Part shown: positions 43,027 through 51,883 of the stretch, in pieces | Layout of the letters: each line of letters begins with the position of its first letter | Numbering within the stretch: the first letter of the stretch is position 1 | Made by a program: the position numbers and the translations under genes | Assembly: GCA_965221635.1 (NCBI GenBank) | Contig: OZ244902.1 | Location: 2,294,001-2,358,000 of the forward strand | Direction: 5' to 3' | Length of the DNA stretch: 64,000 nucleotides | Source: JAAXHB01 sp965221635 | Lineage (GTDB): Bacteria > Actinomycetota > Acidimicrobiia > Acidimicrobiales > Aldehydirespiratoraceae | The notes under the pieces: model-generated | Database searches by the model: none | What the model saw: the letters and a program-made list of their open reading frames with translations, nothing else | What the model was told of the DNA's origin: nothing

Positions 43027-44400
43027 TCAAAGCTCCAGCAGGGCTTGCTCCACCACCTCGGGCAGCGCCGGGTGGATGTAGTACTGCTCGCGGGCCATTT
43101 GATCCACCGTGAGGCCGAAGTGCATTCCGGTGATCAGCTGCTGGATCAGCGTCGACGCCTGCGGGCCGATGATGTGCGCGCCCAACAGCAGGCGTGTCTC
43201 GGGGTCGGCGATCACCTTCACCACGCTTGCGGTGTCCTCCATCGCCCATCCGTACGCAGCGGATCCGTAAGGCTGCACGTGGGCCTTGTATGCGAGGCCC
43301 GCGGCTTGGCATTGCGCTTCGGTGAGCCCCACGCTCGCCACCTGGGGGTGACCGAACACGGCGTGGGGGATGAACCGGTGATCCACGGTGGCCGGGTCGT
43401 CGGGGTGTGTGAGGTTGTGACGAACCACTCGGGCCTCGTGGTTGGCGACGTGTTTGAGCTGCACCGGGTTGGCCACGTCGCCGAGTGCCCAAACGCCCGG
43501 GGCGGTGGTGGCGCACTGATCGTCAACGGTGATGTAGCCCCGGTCGTTGGTGTCGATGCCCGCCGCGGCCACGTTCAGCTCGTCGGAGTTGGGCACCCGT
43601 CCGGTGGCCACCAGCAGCACATCGCCTAGCAACTGTTCCTCGGGGCCGTCTTCGGTGCTCACCGTCAGCATCACCCCCTCGCCAGCGGCGCCGGTGGTTC
43701 GGGCGGCGCGCAGCACCTTGGTGTTGAGCCGCACGTCGTGCTTGTCGCTGTAGGCGGCGGTGAACCGGGAGCGAATGTCTTGATCTTCTCGGCGCAGGAA
43801 CGTGTCGCCGCGCAACACGAATGTCACCTTGGTGCCGAGCGCTCCCATCACCCCGCCCAGCTCGGCTGCGATGTACCCACCTCCCAGCACCAGCAGGCGT
43901 TCGGGGAGCGTGTCGAGTCGCATGATCGTGTCGGAGGTGTGATAGCCGCAGGTGTCAAGCCCGTCCACCGGCGGCGCGACCGCTCTGGCGCCGGCGGCCA
44001 CCACTACACGATCAGCGGTCACGGTGCGGTCGCCGACCTCGACGCGGCGGGGTCCCACGAAGCGTGCCGTGTCCTCGAACACGGTCACGTTGCCCAGGCT
44101 GTGCCGGTACTGGCGGCCCCCCTCGGCGATCGGGTCTATTCGCCCGAAGATCCGGTCGCGAATGGCGGGCCAGTCCGCGCCCTCGAAGCTGGTGTGAACA
44201 CCGAGACGTTCCCCGTCGGCGGCGAGTTCGGCCACCTCGGCTGCGTACACGAACATTTTCGACGGGATGCAGCCAACGTTCAGGCAGGTCCCGCCGAACA
44301 GTCCGCGCTCCGCGATCGCCACGTTCCAGTCGTCGTGTTCTTCGCCGATGATCGAGTTGCCAGAACCGGAACCGATGATCAGCAGATCAAAATGCTGCAC
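43027..44400 (-). CDS. mtr: Mycothione reductase (pyridine nucleotide-disulfide oxidoreductase)
   Basis: The 457-residue flavoenzyme has HFDLLIIGSGSGNSIIGEE, the redox site GGTCLNVGCIPSKMFVYAAE (CxxxxC, about 39-44), VVVAAGARAVAP, LGGGYIAAELGGVM (NADPH region), ALGDVANPVQLKHVA and the C-terminal YYIHPALPEVVEQALL with the catalytic His. SGSGNSI and the FVYAAEVAE segment are typical of mycothione reductase rather than glutathione or lipoamide reductases. It reduces mycothiol disulfide with NADPH. GTG 44400 is chosen as it begins the conserved domain. A lipoamide dehydrogenase identity is less likely. Confidence 0.88.
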   Translation of the reverse strand: MQHFDLLIIGSGSGNSIIGEEHDDWNVAIAERGLFGGTCLNVGCIPSKMFVYAAEVAELAADGERLGVHTSFEGADWPAIRDRIFGRIDPIAEGGRQYRHSLGNVTVFEDTARFVGPRRVEVGDRTVTADRVVVAAGARAVAPPVDGLDTCGYHTSDTIMRLDTLPERLLVLGGGYIAAELGGVMGALGTKVTFVLRGDTFLRREDQDIRSRFTAAYSDKHDVRLNTKVLRAARTTGAAGEGVMLTVSTEDGPEEQLLGDVLLVATGRVPNSDELNVAAAGIDTNDRGYITVDDQCATTAPGVWALGDVANPVQLKHVANHEARVVRHNLTHPDDPATVDHRFIPHAVFGHPQVASVGLTEAQCQAAGLAYKAHVQPYGSAAYGWAMEDTASVVKVIADPETRLLLGAHIIGPQASTLIQQLITGMHFGLTVDQMAREQYYIHPALPEVVEQALLEL

Positions 44401-44695
44401 AACCCCGCAACCTAGCCCCCCGAAACCAACCCCCACCCCCGGGGTCCGGATGATCTTGGCGCCTGCGGTGTCGGCCCGAGTCTGCGGGTTGATCCCTCAC
44501 CGGCACGGTGGGGGGCCGGCTCCGCGGGCGGTTGTGTTCACCTCCCCGGCTCGATGCGGTGGCTCGCTGAGTCGGGACGTTTCTGTCAAGCAGGCCACTG
44601 TGACCGGCGCGTTCTTTGCGCTGTCGCAACACAAGCTGGACGGGTTGGTCAACGGGTTGCGCGCGCACGGCGGGCCGAGAGGCGATACTGGAGTT
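44401..44695. other. mtr-VOC divergent intergenic region
   Basis: About 295 bases without a recognisable gene. An open frame continues upstream of the VOC start, but the encoded sequence does not look like the family and lacks a ribosome binding site. Confidence 0.4.
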
Positions 44696-45154
44696 ATGCC
44701 TGTGGACGAAGCAACCGACACCGCCCGTTTGGGCCTCCCGCCGATCTATCAGGTCGGGTACGTGGTCAACAGCGTGAACGACACGGTTGACCGCCTCGAT
44801 GCGCTGTTCGGGCCGTTCAACGTGTTCGACGTGGACATGACCATCGACTACCACAATCAGCCCACGCCGGTGCAGCTTCGCATCGCCATCGGCCACAGCG
44901 GCGACCTCGAGATGGAGTACATCGAGGTGCTCGGCGGCGACTCGCCCCACAAGGCGTGGCTGGAACAGCACGGCGAGTCGATCATGCACGTAGCGGTGAA
45001 GGTGCAAGACGTGGACGCCGAGTTGGCACGCCTTGGGGATTTGGGTTTCGACACGGTTTGGTATCACCGCATGCCCGAGATCCCGTCGATCGTGTTCGCC
45101 TACGCGCAACACAAAGGCGGCGGACACATCCTCGAGCTCACCCAGGGCTTCTAG
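44696..45154 (+). CDS. VOC (glyoxalase-fold) family protein
   Basis: The 152-residue protein has the vicinal oxygen chelate fold: PIYQVGYVVNSVNDTVDRL, LEMEYIEVLGG, MHVAVKVQDVDAELARLGDLG and HILELTQGF, with metal-site candidates at His and Glu in those strands. Related proteins are methylmalonyl-CoA epimerases or ring-cleavage-like enzymes; the substrate is not known. ATG 44696 has GGAG five nt upstream. It is followed at 48 bp by glpD in the same direction. Confidence 0.85.
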   Translation: MPVDEATDTARLGLPPIYQVGYVVNSVNDTVDRLDALFGPFNVFDVDMTIDYHNQPTPVQLRIAIGHSGDLEMEYIEVLGGDSPHKAWLEQHGESIMHVAVKVQDVDAELARLGDLGFDTVWYHRMPEIPSIVFAYAQHKGGGHILELTQGF

Positions 45155-45201
45155 GTTTTCGGGTCAGGCTTCCGGGTTGTCGGGCTGTGGCCACGCAGGT
45201 G

Positions 45202-47169
45202 ATGTTCGAGTCGGCGGGGCGAGCGCAGCATCTCGAACGGCTCGTTTCGGGCCGGTTCGACGTTCTGGTGGTTGGCGGGGGGATCAACGGTTGCATTTCG
45301 GCGCTTGCGTTGACCCGTCACGGCCTGCGAGTGGCGCTCATCGAGGCAAACGATTTTTCCTCGGGTGTCAGCCAGGAGTCCTCCAATTTGATATGGGGTG
45401 GCATCAAATATCTGCAAACGTATGACTTCGCTTTGGTGGCGGAGCTTTGCAGGTCACGCAACCGGTTGGCGCGTGCCTATCCGAGCTTGGTGAAGCAGGT
45501 GCGGTTCCTGGCGGCGCTGGGCCAAACCGCTCCCTACAAGCCGGCGTACGCGGCGATGGGCGCTCACGCATATTGGGCGCTCGGGCGGTTCGCCACGGAT
45601 CGCCCGACCTTTTTGACGGCGGCGTCGGTGGAGTCCCGAGAGCCCGCGATTGACCCCTCCGGCGTGACCGGCGGGATTGAGTATTCGGACTACCTGCTGG
45701 TGGACAACGACGCCCGCATGGTGTTGAACTTCCTGCTCGACGCGATCGACTCGGGTGCCACCGCGGTTTCCAGGGTGCGCCTGGATGGCGTGGCACGAAA
45801 CGCGCAAGGTTTGACGGCGCAGGTCACCGACGAGGTGTCCGGGGTTCAACATCAGGTGTGCGCGTCGATGGTTGTGAACGCCGGCGGGCCACGAGCCGCG
45901 GAGGTGGCGCAGCTTGCAGGTTCAACGTTGAAGTCGTCGTTGATGCTGTCCAAAGGGGTTCACGTGGTGGTGCCCCGGGTTACCGACACCGAGCGTGTGC
46001 TCACGTTCTTTGACGACGACGAGCGCTTGTTCTACGTGATCCCGATGGGGTACCGCTCCCTTGTGGGCACCACCGACACTCCGGCTGTTGGCGCCGACGT
46101 CACAGCAGACCCTGGCGACATTGATTTTCTGTTGGATCAGGTGAACCACCGCTTGCGGCTGGGTCGCAAGTTGGAGCATGCCGATGTGATCTCGCACCGT
46201 TGCGGGGTGCGTCCGCTGGTGGTGGGCGCCGATGAGCAGGATCGTGACTGGATCAACTTGTCGCGGCGTCACGTGGTGGAGGTTGACGACGATGCGAGGG
46301 TCGTTTCGATCCTGGGCGGCAAGTTGAGCGACTGCATCAACGTGGGCGCCGAGGTGGTGGAAGCCGCAGGGGAGTGCGGTCTCACGGTTCAAGGGGCGCA
46401 GCGAACGTGGTTCGGCGAACCCCCCGAGGAGCAGCGTTCCGCGTTCGCCCAACGAGCCGAGGATGCCGGCATCGGCGCGGCCACTGCTGCGAGGTTGTGG
46501 CGTCGCCACGGACGCCGCGCCAATGAGGTGGTGGATGTGATCGTCACCGATCCCGAACTGGGTGAGGATCTGAGCGAGGTGGTCAACTACAGCGCCGCAG
46601 AGGTGACCGTGATGGCCCGCCACGAACAAATCGTCACCCTCGAGGACTTCCAACGGCGCCGCACAATGCTCGCCATGCTCGAACCCGCCGAGGTGTTGAG
46701 CAAAGACCCAGGAATGCAAAAGGTCGCCCAACTAATCCACTCCCAAGGCCAAAGCCTCCCCACCGCGTCCGCCTCCAGCGCCCGAACCGCCCCACACGGC
46801 GCCCACCCAATCCGCGCCGCTGAACCTCCCAACGATCCAGAGGCGTCTCGCCCTGATCCTGAAACCGCAGCGACCGCAACCCCCAACCCGATCACAAAAT
46901 GGCGCAGCGTCCCGTGGCGTAGAAGTGACCGTGAAGCAGTCACCCGACCAGCCTGGATGCGCAGCCCTCGCACTCGCAGCGCTTCCGGCGGGGCTCGGGC
47001 TGCCGGTGGTCGCGGGGAGGCAGTCGGAGGCTTCCAGAAGCGTGGCGCTCGAAGTCGCGTTTCTCGGGGTCGTGGTGGTCGAGGTCGCGTAGCAGGGTTC
47101 AGTCGTGGGACTGGTCGCCGCCGAGGTGGGGGCGGCGGGAGTGGTCTCGGACGGATGTGGACGCGATGA
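45202..47169 (+). CDS. glpD: Glycerol-3-phosphate dehydrogenase (GlpD) with Arg/Gly-rich C-terminal tail
   Basis: The FAD enzyme has DVLVVGGGINGCISALALTR, the glycine dehydrogenase signature NLIWGGIKYLQTYD, YSDYLLVDNDARM and the domain end near residue 510. It oxidises glycerol 3-phosphate to dihydroxyacetone phosphate at the membrane. After the domain there are about 140 extra residues: Ala/Thr/Pro-rich, then an Arg/Gly-rich tail (about 575-655, GRGGRGRVAGFSRGTGRRRG). The gene stop overlaps glpK (ATGA), so the tail is in the translated frame. ATG 45202 and GTG 45187 are both possible starts. The tail is not seen in common GlpD proteins. Confidence 0.88.
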   Translation: MFESAGRAQHLERLVSGRFDVLVVGGGINGCISALALTRHGLRVALIEANDFSSGVSQESSNLIWGGIKYLQTYDFALVAELCRSRNRLARAYPSLVKQVRFLAALGQTAPYKPAYAAMGAHAYWALGRFATDRPTFLTAASVESREPAIDPSGVTGGIEYSDYLLVDNDARMVLNFLLDAIDSGATAVSRVRLDGVARNAQGLTAQVTDEVSGVQHQVCASMVVNAGGPRAAEVAQLAGSTLKSSLMLSKGVHVVVPRVTDTERVLTFFDDDERLFYVIPMGYRSLVGTTDTPAVGADVTADPGDIDFLLDQVNHRLRLGRKLEHADVISHRCGVRPLVVGADEQDRDWINLSRRHVVEVDDDARVVSILGGKLSDCINVGAEVVEAAGECGLTVQGAQRTWFGEPPEEQRSAFAQRAEDAGIGAATAARLWRRHGRRANEVVDVIVTDPELGEDLSEVVNYSAAEVTVMARHEQIVTLEDFQRRRTMLAMLEPAEVLSKDPGMQKVAQLIHSQGQSLPTASASSARTAPHGAHPIRAAEPPNDPEASRPDPETAATATPNPITKWRSVPWRRSDREAVTRPAWMRSPRTRSASGGARAAGGRGEAVGGFQKRGARSRVSRGRGGRGRVAGFSRGTGRRRGGGGGSGLGRMWTR

Positions 47170-48650
47170 CTGTTGTGCTGGCGATAGATGCGGGCACTAC
47201 GAGTGTGCGCACCATTGCGTTCAACGAAGGCGGCGAGGTGGTGGCGTCGTCTCAGCGCGAGTTCACGCAGTACTTCCCCGAGCCGGGCTGGGTTGAGCAC
47301 GACGCTTCGGAGATCTGGGATGTGGTGCAGCAAACGCTGGGGGAGGTGGTAGCGGGGTTGGATGAACCCCCGGCGGCGATTGGGATAACCAATCAGCGTG
47401 AAACGGTCGTGGCGTGGAGCCGGAGCCGTTCCGAGCCGTTGCACCGGGCGATTGTGTGGCAAGACCGTCGCACTGCGGCCAGATGCGCCGAGTTGACAGA
47501 GGCGGGGATGTTGTCATTGGTGCGTGAGCGCACCGGGCTGGTGCTGGATCCTTACTTCTCGGCGTCGAAGTTCGAGTGGATGCTGCAACACGGCGGACTG
47601 ACCGCCGGCCCGGATTTGGCGTTGGGCACGGTGGACAGTTGGATCATCTGGAACCTCACTGGGGGAGCGGTTCACGCAACCGACGCCACCAACGCGGCGC
47701 GCACAATGCTGTTCGACATCAACAGTCTGCGCTGGGATGCGGATCTGTGTGACCGTTTCGGCGTGCCAATGGAGTGCCTGCCGCAGGTGCGCCCGTCAAG
47801 CCACGTGTTCGGCCATACCACCGCGAGCGCAGCCTGTGGCGCGGGCATTCCGATAGCGGGTGTGGCCGGTGATCAGCACGCCGCCCTGTTCGGCCAAGCA
47901 GCGTTTGAGCCGGGCGACGCCAAGAACACCTACGGAACCGGTTCGTTCGTGTTGTTGAACGTGGGCAACAAGCCACCTGCCCCCGCACCGGGCCTGCTGA
48001 CCACGGTCGCATGGGTATTGGACCGGCCTGATGGTAAAGAAGTTTGTTACGCCCTGGAGGGTTCGATCTTCGCCACAGGAGCAGCAGTGCAGTGGCTGCG
48101 CGACGGCCTGGGAATCATCCAAGAGGCAGCCGAGTTGGAGGGCCTGGCCAACCAGTGCGAATCAACCGGCGGGGTGTTCTTCGTCCCGGCCTTCGCCGGT
48201 CTAGGAAGCCCCCACTGGGATCCCCTGGCCCGAGGCACCATCATCGGACTCACGAGAGGAACCGGCCGCGCAGAAATCGCCCGCGCCACGATCGAGGCAA
48301 TGGCCTACCAAACCCGTGACGTAGTAGAGGCCATGACTGCCGCCACCGGCACCAAGCTACGCAGCCTGAGAGTCGACGGCGGCGCCGCAGCCATGGACTC
48401 AATGCTCCAGTTCCAAGCCGATCAACTAGGCGTAGAGGTAAGCCGCCCCCACCAAAGCGAAGCCACAGCAGCAGGCGCCGCCCACCTAGCAGGCCTGGCA
48501 ACAAAAGTATGGAACTCCAAGTCCGATCTCCAAACCCTCTGGAAAAAAGAATCCACCTTCACCCCAACCAAACCCCCCACCAACCAAAACGCCCAATACG
48601 AAACCTGGAAAAAAGCAATAGAAAGATCCAAATCCTGGCCCACCCCCTAA
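47166..48650 (+). CDS. glpK: Glycerol kinase
   Basis: The 494-residue FGGY-family kinase shows VVLAIDAGTTSVRTIAFN, GITNQRETVVAW, AIVWQDRRTAARC, GVAGDQHAALFGQ, NTYGTGSFVLLN, FVPAFAGLGSPHWDP and LRVDGGAAAMDSMLQFQAD, the full glycerol kinase set. It makes glycerol 3-phosphate for GlpD, whose gene overlaps its start. ATG 47166 is the coupled start. The C-terminal 40 residues are Lys/Thr/Pro-rich. No glpF transporter is adjacent. Confidence 0.97.
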   Translation: MTVVLAIDAGTTSVRTIAFNEGGEVVASSQREFTQYFPEPGWVEHDASEIWDVVQQTLGEVVAGLDEPPAAIGITNQRETVVAWSRSRSEPLHRAIVWQDRRTAARCAELTEAGMLSLVRERTGLVLDPYFSASKFEWMLQHGGLTAGPDLALGTVDSWIIWNLTGGAVHATDATNAARTMLFDINSLRWDADLCDRFGVPMECLPQVRPSSHVFGHTTASAACGAGIPIAGVAGDQHAALFGQAAFEPGDAKNTYGTGSFVLLNVGNKPPAPAPGLLTTVAWVLDRPDGKEVCYALEGSIFATGAAVQWLRDGLGIIQEAAELEGLANQCESTGGVFFVPAFAGLGSPHWDPLARGTIIGLTRGTGRAEIARATIEAMAYQTRDVVEAMTAATGTKLRSLRVDGGAAAMDSMLQFQADQLGVEVSRPHQSEATAAGAAHLAGLATKVWNSKSDLQTLWKKESTFTPTKPPTNQNAQYETWKKAIERSKSWPTP

Positions 48651-48859
48651 CCCCACCCTTACGATCAAGGCCTCGCTGCCATCGCCATCTCGAACAGAAC
48701 CGCCGGATTTAGCGGCGCGTTCACGCGCAGTCTCGATCCGCTGAATTAGACATATGTCGCGGTGTCAAACCCATTCCCGTTGAATCAGGGTAAGACGACG
48801 ATGTACCGTGAAGGGTTCGAGGTCGACCGTGGGTGTGATGCCAGGATCTCCACGAACAC

Positions 48860-49309
48860 CTAGAAGAGGAACTGTTGCATCTTATCGCAGTAGCGTTGCC
48901 GGTCCTTGTCCAGATGTGATGGAAAGTTGTAGCCAACGGTCACCCTGAACACTTTTCGAGGATCAAGATCGGCATTTTCCGGCGAGGAAAGCGTCCATTT
49001 CGCCACACCACCGGGGGGCAGAAAGGACTTCGAGGGTAGGCTAGTACCATTGTCTAACAATTCAGGATCAAAGTCTACCGTGATGTCCTCTGCTGGCACT
49101 GTTCCATAGTTCTTGATCTTGGCTAGGAACCTTGTGCCGGTCCGTCCTGAGCTATTTCCCTCGGACTCCAACACCACATACGGCCGAAACTGGACATCAT
49201 GTTGGCTTGTATTGCTCTTGAGTGCTCGGCGCGCAATACAGGCTGAGTATGTCGCGATGCTGGTCGAGACAAGAACTGCAAGCACGGAAATGATTTCGAG
49301 CGCATCCAT
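48860..49309 (-). CDS. Hypothetical small membrane-anchored protein
   Basis: The 149-residue protein has one N-terminal transmembrane segment (about 6-28, IISVLAVLVSTSIATYSACI), a basic stretch and a beta-rich C-terminal part (about 40-149) with VLESEGNSSGRTGTRFLAKIKNYGTVPA. It looks like a single-pass protein with an external or cytosolic Ig-like domain, unrecognised. Base composition is lower in GC than the flanks, so it was probably acquired. It lies between glpK and the DUF222 gene without an operon link. Confidence 0.6.
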   Translation of the reverse strand: MDALEIISVLAVLVSTSIATYSACIARRALKSNTSQHDVQFRPYVVLESEGNSSGRTGTRFLAKIKNYGTVPAEDITVDFDPELLDNGTSLPSKSFLPPGGVAKWTLSSPENADLDPRKVFRVTVGYNFPSHLDKDRQRYCDKMQQFLF

Positions 49310-49434
49310 GTGGTGTAGAGTATCGCCCTTGGTCTCCCTTGTGTGACGACGCCCTTGTCCTGGCAGTCCTCAATTTTCGCACATCCACGTTTAGGGTTGC
49401 GTGGGCTCCGGGTGGGTGACCCTGGTTGGCGGGG

Positions 49435-50811
49435 CTAGGAGGTGTCGAGGGTTTGGACCATTTTGGGGTTGTGGGTGGTTGTCCAACTGCCGTCGGGCTG
49501 GCGGTGCAGCTTTAGTTGGCGATTGTGGACCTTGCTGTGGTCTTGGTGACAGACCAGGGCGAGGTTGTCGATGTCGGTGGGCCCTCCGTTTTGCCAGGGC
49601 ACGATGTGATGGGCATGGCAGTGGTGAGGATTGGAACCGCAGAGCACACATCCTCCGTCACGTGCGACTAGAGCCTTGAACTGCGCGTCGCTAACGGAAC
49701 GCCGCCGCCGTCCCAGCCACAAAGGCTCACCGTTGCCGTTGAAGAGCAGTCCCTGCAGATCGGCGTCACAGGCGAGGCGTTCAAGTTCTGACCGAGAAAT
49801 CGGCCCCGTGCCGGGGATCAGCGCACCCAAGGTTCCCTCGTTGTCGCCGGCTAGATCGTCAAGCTGAGCAACCACCACGATCTGGTTGCGCTGGCTCAGC
49901 TTGCCCCCGCCACACGAGCATTTCTCGCCGGGCCAATCAAACGCCCCGGCACCGGCGAGCGAATCCTCATCCGCAGCCGCCAATTCCGAGCCGTTGCCAC
50001 TGGTACCAGCACTACCACCGGGGTTGTCATCAAGACGCAACTCAAGATCATCGCCCGCAACACCCGAGCCGTTCCTGGTGGCGGTGCGAGAGTTGTGAGC
50101 GCGTGCAGGCGACGGGAAGGGTTCGATGCCCATGGCGATCAGCATTGCGTCGTAGCGGTACTGGGCCCAGCTGCGCTCGTGGTTGGGGTTGTCTCGCCCG
50201 CCTTGGGAGTGGTGCAGGCGTTGTGCCGTGTCGAGCACCTTGGCCTGGATCATGGCCATGGTGGTGTTGTCACCGGTGATGGAGGCTCGCAACATGTCGT
50301 CCTCACCAGGGAAGAAGTCCACCCTGCGCTTGGCACGTGCACGCCGGTGTGCGGCTTCGAGGTCTTCGGGATTCTGGCGCCGGCGGGTCCAATCGGCGGC
50401 TTGCTTCCCCGCCTTGTCTGCGGGTTGCTTGGAAACCTGGTCGAGCAGCGTGGTGTCGGCGTCCACCGACGCGGGATCGGTGTGCTTGGCGGCCTTCACC
50501 AGCGCGTCGGCGTGCTCGGTTGTGATGAGGCCCTCGGAGAGCGCCTCCGCGGTGTTGGGCATGTCCTCCAGGGCTTTGGCCTGCTCGGTGCGTCGTCGAG
50601 CTTCTCGCCTGGAACATCCGGTGGTTTCGCGCACAACCTCAATGGCGCCACGGCTCCCCACCCTCGATTCGAGCGCAGCAGCGAGGCGATTGTCGCGGGC
50701 GTCAAGGGCGCCCCGCAGTCGAGCGAGGCCGGCGATCTCGTCACGCAGGTCACCAGCGGTAAGCCCAGGCGTGAGGGGCTTGTTGAGCCAGGTGATGGTT
50801 TCGTTGAGCAT
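49435..50811 (-). CDS. DUF222 / 13E12 family HNH endonuclease
   Basis: The 458-residue protein has the DUF222 helical N-terminal domain (about 1-250) and a C-terminal HNH nuclease (about 385-445) with CVLCGSNPHHCHAHHIVPW and HNRQLKLHRQPDGSW. This is the actinobacterial 13E12 repeat family, often multicopy and sometimes linked to mobile elements; function is not established. The middle (about 245-310) is a disordered Asn/Gly/Asp-rich region with CSCGGGK near its end. ATG 50811 is the natural start. It stands alone, with 491 bp upstream containing no gene. Confidence 0.88.
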   Translation of the reverse strand: MLNETITWLNKPLTPGLTAGDLRDEIAGLARLRGALDARDNRLAAALESRVGSRGAIEVVRETTGCSRREARRRTEQAKALEDMPNTAEALSEGLITTEHADALVKAAKHTDPASVDADTTLLDQVSKQPADKAGKQAADWTRRRQNPEDLEAAHRRARAKRRVDFFPGEDDMLRASITGDNTTMAMIQAKVLDTAQRLHHSQGGRDNPNHERSWAQYRYDAMLIAMGIEPFPSPARAHNSRTATRNGSGVAGDDLELRLDDNPGGSAGTSGNGSELAAADEDSLAGAGAFDWPGEKCSCGGGKLSQRNQIVVVAQLDDLAGDNEGTLGALIPGTGPISRSELERLACDADLQGLLFNGNGEPLWLGRRRRSVSDAQFKALVARDGGCVLCGSNPHHCHAHHIVPWQNGGPTDIDNLALVCHQDHSKVHNRQLKLHRQPDGSWTTTHNPKMVQTLDTS

Positions 50812-51302
50812 GGGCTCCAGTGTATCAGCACCTGTGACACTAACAACACCTGTTCACAGAATAAAAGTATGTATCCATGTTAAACAAGCCTTCCAATGGG
50901 AGGGTGCGCAACCGTTCCACGCCTCTCCTCAGGCAGCCGACCCCCGGATCACCAGCGGGCCGCAGGTAGGGAAGAGTCGATGCGCGCCTCCATCCAGCCT
51001 GGCCCCAGGACCTCGGGAACGTGACCCGCCGGATGCGGGTGGGACTGTGAACGTGGCGTCATGGGGTGTGTTCCCGGCGCAATGCCTCGGGAACGTCACA
51101 CGCCGACTGCGCAGTCACGCTTTGTCGCCGACCTCAGCGACGGTTAGTCACCGCCCGGGCTCAGAGCACCGGCATAGGCAGGCCTCCCTGCGCCAGAGCG
51201 CTCAACCCCTCAACTGCCCCGCACCCGCTCCAATCCGAAGAGCCGCCAAGGCGAGGATCATGCGCGCTTGAGCTACTCCGGTGGCATGGGTGGTACAGCC
51301 TC
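50812..51302. other. Intergenic region upstream of the DUF222 gene
   Basis: About 490 bases. An imperfect direct repeat (CCTCGGGAACGTNACNCGCCG) occurs at 51011-51037 and 51085-51111. A short AT-rich stretch near 50860-50885 (ATAAAAGTATGTATCC) may hold the DUF222 gene promoter. No gene is supported; the other-strand frames here are shadows. Confidence 0.5.
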
Positions 51303-51752
51303 CTAGACCTTCACCAGGTCTACTCCTGGGTACGTCTGTTGGGCTGCGTCGATGATGCAGGACCGATGGCATTCGCCGTGGTCGCGCTCATAACAGAGGA
51401 GGGCGACACGGACGCTTCGAGCGAGCGCCACCAATTCTTCGTGGGTGGCGGACGCTCCGTTGCTGAGGTGATGAAGGTACCGCTCGCGGGCGGCGGGCAC
51501 ACCTTCACGAAAGGGGTCGCGGTTGCCCTTCGGGTTGCCCAGTGTCCGCTCGTGGCGGTATTCGATTCCCGCCGCGCCGAGCGCGGCAGCGAGCGCAGTC
51601 TTGGAGAAGCCCTTCTTGCGCGAGATGGCGTTGAGCCTCACGTCAACCAACACGTCGACGCCCGCCCCCACCAGCAGCGCAACCAGTTCATCGACGCTGC
51701 GGCCCTGGTATCCAATCGACACGAACGTGGCTCGGTCAACGGCGGAGGTCAC
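51303..51752 (-). CDS. DUF488 family protein
   Basis: The 149-residue protein has the DUF488 features SIGYQGRSVDELVALL, VLVDVRLNAISRKKGFSK, and the C-terminal LLCYERDHGECHRSCIID. Function is unknown; the family often occurs with DNA modification or defence genes. The GTG at 51752 has AGGAT about 8 nt upstream and begins the domain; the frame is open to 51995 with Pro/Arg-rich sequence. It is divergent from the C5 methylase, 131 bp apart. Confidence 0.85.
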   Translation of the reverse strand: MTSAVDRATFVSIGYQGRSVDELVALLVGAGVDVLVDVRLNAISRKKGFSKTALAAALGAAGIEYRHERTLGNPKGNRDPFREGVPAARERYLHHLSNGASATHEELVALARSVRVALLCYERDHGECHRSCIIDAAQQTYPGVDLVKV

Positions 51753-51883
51753 CCAGCGGATCCTACGCTTGCGCCGGGGTGCGATCGTGGGTGGCGGTAA
51801 GCATGGCGTTGGGGGTCTTGGGGGTGGTCTAGGTTGGGGGTGGGTGAGCTTGTTGCTTGCCGATTGGTGAATCTGGAGTTGTT

